From NCBI GenBank assembly GCA_018398765.1, contig JAHBMJ010000045.1, positions 1 through 32,500 of the forward strand: DNA of 32,500 nucleotides, written 5' to 3'. Under the pieces are notes generated by a model that was given only the letters and a program-made list of their open reading frames with translations, made no database searches and was not told the origin of the DNA. This DNA is from Chromera velia. Lineage: Eukaryota; Sar; Chromeraceae. The translations under genes and the position numbers were made by a program. Shown here one piece after another: positions 29,973 to 32,500 of the stretch (position 1 is its first letter; every line of letters starts with the position of its first letter).

Positions 29973-32333
29973 TCAGGCAGGCAGGCAGGCAGGCAGGCAG
30001 TCAGGCAGGCAGTCAGGCAGGCAGTCAGGCAGTCAGTCAGTCAGTCAGTCAGTCAGTCAGTCAGTCAGTCACGCAGTCACGCAGTCACGCAGTCACGCAG
30101 TCACGCAGTCACGCAGTCTTGTTCACCTGTTGATGGATGTACACGCACGCGTGCACACCATCAGATTTCCTCCCAAACTCATGCAGAGGATCTCTTTCGA
30201 CCCACCCTTTTAACAAGCACATGCTGACGTACCGTCTGACTGCTGCCAGCTGGACTTCCGCAGCCTGATAGAAGGGTGAACCGAATAGAAGAAGAAACTT
30301 GGCGCTCTGAAGAAACACAGAGGCAGCTGCAGGAGGTGCCAGGTGACATGCGAGGTCGAAGTGTTGCAGAGCTCTCCGTTGGCACACGGCCTGGCTGGTT
30401 TCCGCAGTCAGCACAGCGCTCTTCGGACGAAATTCCTGCACGGATAAGGCAGGCAGGCAGACAGGCAGGCGGGCGGGCACAGGAAAAGGGACGTACGATC
30501 CATGGGGCGGTCCTGCTGTCTATCGTTCCATCTGTTCATCGATTCATCTATCCGACCGTCCATCCATCCACCCACCCATCCATCCATCCATCCATCCATC
30601 CATCCATCCATGCGACCGTCTGTCAATCTATCTGTCTATCTTTCCATCCCTCCATCCATCCATATACCTATCTGTCTCTCATGTACCGTCACATTTGTTT
30701 GCACATCCAGCAATCAATACGTCTGCATAGGCTGCGAGAACTACAGTCTGTCTGCTTTTTGTATTTGGCCTGGGATCACCAGCGAGAGAGAACATCATCT
30801 GAAACGGAATGAAGTTGTATTTGTAGCATGACAGAAAGAAAAAAGGGGCAGCTAGGGCAGCTCAAGGCAAAAACCAAGCGAATACAGATAGAAGAGAAGA
30901 ACTCTGGGGACTCAGTTCTCAGAGATTTATTTCACTGCATGGGTCTCTGACGGGTTCTCCCCCACCTTGCGTCCGTTCTTCTTATTCCCAATTTCATCCG
31001 CTTTCGCATCGCTTCCTCACCCGAGCTTCCTGCTTCCCCCGCCTTCCCTCATTTTGCCTCTCTCTCTAAAAAAAAAAAAGACAACCGATCCAACCAGTCG
31101 ACCAACTGACCGACCGCTGGCCAGGAGGACGAAAGGGCGTATAGCATGGCAGAAAGAAAGACGGAGGCGAAAGAGGGCCCGTATAGCCGAACGTGATCCT
31201 CTATCCTCACCCACAGGGCGGGGACCTGCTCAAACGACATATGAAATGCAGAGGGGGGATAATTAAAAATATTATACGCACCTCCTGAGGATATCTGCAA
31301 CAAGTACGAGATGACAGCAAAAGACCTGGACCGGTCTTCCTCGAAGGTCTTTGCAGACAGGGACCCTAAACGGAATGCAGTCGCGTCTCCCTTGCTTCCC
31401 GGTCTCATTCTTTTCTTACTTGCTTCACGGATGCATCCAGCCACAGATTCTCTCTCTCGTTCATTCAGCCTCTGTGCATTGATTGTGCAATTCATCCATT
31501 CATTCACAAACTCACTCAGTTGTTGCCGAGCAGAACTTCTCACTTGCTTCCCTTTCAACAAAGATCACAGAATATGTCGGCCACATTCATCTTGTTAACG
31601 TTCCTCGCTACAGAGCTGACAGTCTTCTTCCCGACTGCCAAAAGAGGCGACACGCAGGTAATGCAGAAGTCACAGCACGGAAAAAGGAAGGAGGAGACAC
31701 TGTGCATGGATAGGCAACGCCTCTCCGAGGGATCGCTTGAGACCATCTGAGCTCAGCTGGCTCTGGAGCATCCCATGGTCCTCCAATTTTCCCCTCACGA
31801 CAAGATGCACGATGTTGAGCTCGATGCATGAAAAACGGGAGACGCGACACAAAGGATATTCTCACATGAAGGATTCACATGCTCATTCATTCGCAAAGCT
31901 AGAACGCATGATGGCGCGCACTCTGCAGCTAGGCCTGCAGATGACTATGACGCAGCACAACGCGATGGAAAGAGAAGATACCTGTGATATCCAATTCATT
32001 GGCACCAGACCGCTAGAATGGAAGCACCCGGAAGGACTTCGTGCATGAATGTGCAAATATACAATGTACATGCATGCATACACGTCTGCGTAGAAAGCAT
32101 GCGTTCACGCACTGCAGGGCAAAGTAACAGACCCTCTCTGGTCTTAGGTAGACGGCGTCTGAGTCCAGAAGAAAGGCCTCAGCGAAGAGATCAACGCAGT
32201 CCGACTTCCCTGCCGTACACAGCTGCTGAGCCCTGTCGGCCACTGCCAAAGCCTGGCCGTACAAGCGGGCGGCCTCATTGGCGGTGCTGTCGAAGACGTG
32301 GTATTCGTGGAGATCCAACCTCGGGGCTGTCAT
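26019..32333 (-). CDS. MYND-type zinc-finger protein, multi-exon
   Basis: MYND fingers bind proline-rich partners and are common in chromatin and adaptor proteins. Exons read: 32333-32133, 30435-30233, 28936-28731, 27936-27879, (27609-27588), 27517-27415, 27140-27004, 26438-26019; in phase to 449 residues. The finger has C277-x4-C282, C296-x2-C299, C305-x3-C309 and H318-x3-C322, completed across a splice junction. The N-terminal 230 residues are rich in amphipathic helices (such as [14 protein letters not shown]) and may form TPR-like repeats. After the finger come a lysine/arginine block ([15 protein letters not shown]) and an acidic segment ([13 protein letters not shown]). The ATG at 32333 has a CCACC context. 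Weak points are the micro-exon, the junction after exon 1, and the 3' end: TGA at 26019 also overlaps a GTGAGT donor, so a further exon near 25970 is possible. Confidence 0.7.
26442..26489. repeat. (CA)17 followed by (GA)n, at a splice acceptor
   Basis: On the minus strand a CT tract and then (TG)17 run directly into GCAG, with the last MYND-gene exon starting at 26438. Confidence 0.95.
27588..27609 (-). other. Candidate 22-base micro-exon of the MYND gene
   Basis: Exon 27936-27879 ends with two bases of a codon, while exon 27517 must start in phase 0. This 22-base segment, bounded by AG (27611-27610) and GT (27587-27586), supplies the missing base and reads SHSMLQQ in frame. The acceptor (GCCGGAAG) has a weak pyrimidine tract and the next intron is only 70 bases, so it remains a hypothesis. 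Confidence 0.35.
29490..30118. repeat. (CAGT)n/(CAGG)n tetranucleotide tract, about 630 bp
   Basis: Almost continuous CAGT, CAGG and CACG tetramers in the second intron of the MYND gene. Segments with TCAAGTCTG x3 recur at 29677 and 29797, an exact 120-base (30-tetramer) higher-order period. The 309-codon plus frame across it (Gln-Ser-Val-Ser) is a repeat artefact, since CAGT tetramers contain no stop in any frame. Confidence 0.97.
30561..30612. repeat. (CATC)n microsatellite
   Basis: Near-perfect CATC tetramers in the first MYND-gene intron. A shorter (GGCA)n run lies at 30448-30478, about ten bases upstream of the exon at 30435 in transcript order. Confidence 0.93.
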
Positions 32334-32500
32334 GGTGGGCACTCAGGGTGGGGAGGTCGAGCTGTCTGTTTCACTTTTTTCCTCCTTTTGTTCTCTGTTG
32401 CTTGCTTTTCTGACACAGAGACTTGATCGCGTTGTACAGAGTATGCAAAAAGTGTCCACCTCTTTAAGTGCATGTGCCAGTGTCTGTATGTATATATGTC

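Noticed and set aside
29284-30213. 309-codon plus-strand open frame rich in Gln-Ser-Val
   Set aside because: It is a translation of the CAGT/CAGG tetranucleotide tract, which has no stop in any frame, and it lies antisense within a MYND-gene intron.
31049-31561. 170-codon minus frame within the first MYND-gene intron as an extra exon
   Set aside because: Its best-looking segment (around 31130-31310) cannot be joined in phase with recognised exons except as a 13-base piece, and it shows no resemblance to neighbouring helical segments.

Overview
This window looks like nuclear DNA from an intron-rich, microsatellite-rich single-celled eukaryote. The three recognisable genes are all on the minus strand. 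They have GT-AG introns of about 70 to 1,700 bases, no operon-like packing, and very abundant simple repeats and repeat elements. A large-genome alveolate alga (a chromerid such as Chromera) would fit, but that is an inference from style; no species-diagnostic gene is visible.

Layout. (1) 1-1093: first coding exon of a kinesin heavy chain (kinesin-1-like motor), running off the left edge. (2) About 1.1-20.1 kb: a gene-poor stretch of roughly 19 kb filled with repeats. It holds a decayed reverse transcriptase fragment (4045-4852), a foldback element (5672-5962), a 32-bp tandem array (7098-7288), GC-rich hairpin islands (7.5, 8.9, 12.4 and 15.5 kb), a 763-bp DNA element with perfect 20-bp inverted ends and an 8-bp target duplication (9420-10182), a second foldback (11767-12124), two dispersed satellites each present in two inverted copies (near 12.3-12.9 and 18.0-19.7 kb), a 145-bp tandem array (14213-15254), and two diverged copies of an unidentified intron-bearing gene fragment (7781-8405 and 18404-19050). 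(3) 20102-24055: a complete seven-exon nucleotide-sugar transporter gene; its exons join in frame to 419 residues. (4) 26019-32333: a MYND zinc-finger gene whose exons can be joined in frame to about 449 residues if a 22-base micro-exon is accepted.

The three genes do not form an obvious pathway: one is a microtubule motor, one a Golgi/ER-type sugar-nucleotide carrier, and one a probable protein-interaction or chromatin-type zinc-finger protein. The most interesting structure is inside the transporter gene. A small palindromic element occurs there three times, in both orientations, each time between direct repeats that duplicate a 3' splice site and the beginning of an exon. Elsewhere, microsatellites sit exactly at functional boundaries: a (GA) run touches the kinesin start codon, and a (TG)17 run forms the upstream side of a MYND-gene splice acceptor.

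All exon boundaries were read by eye from codon phase, splice consensus and family resemblance. No search, alignment program or transcript data was available.
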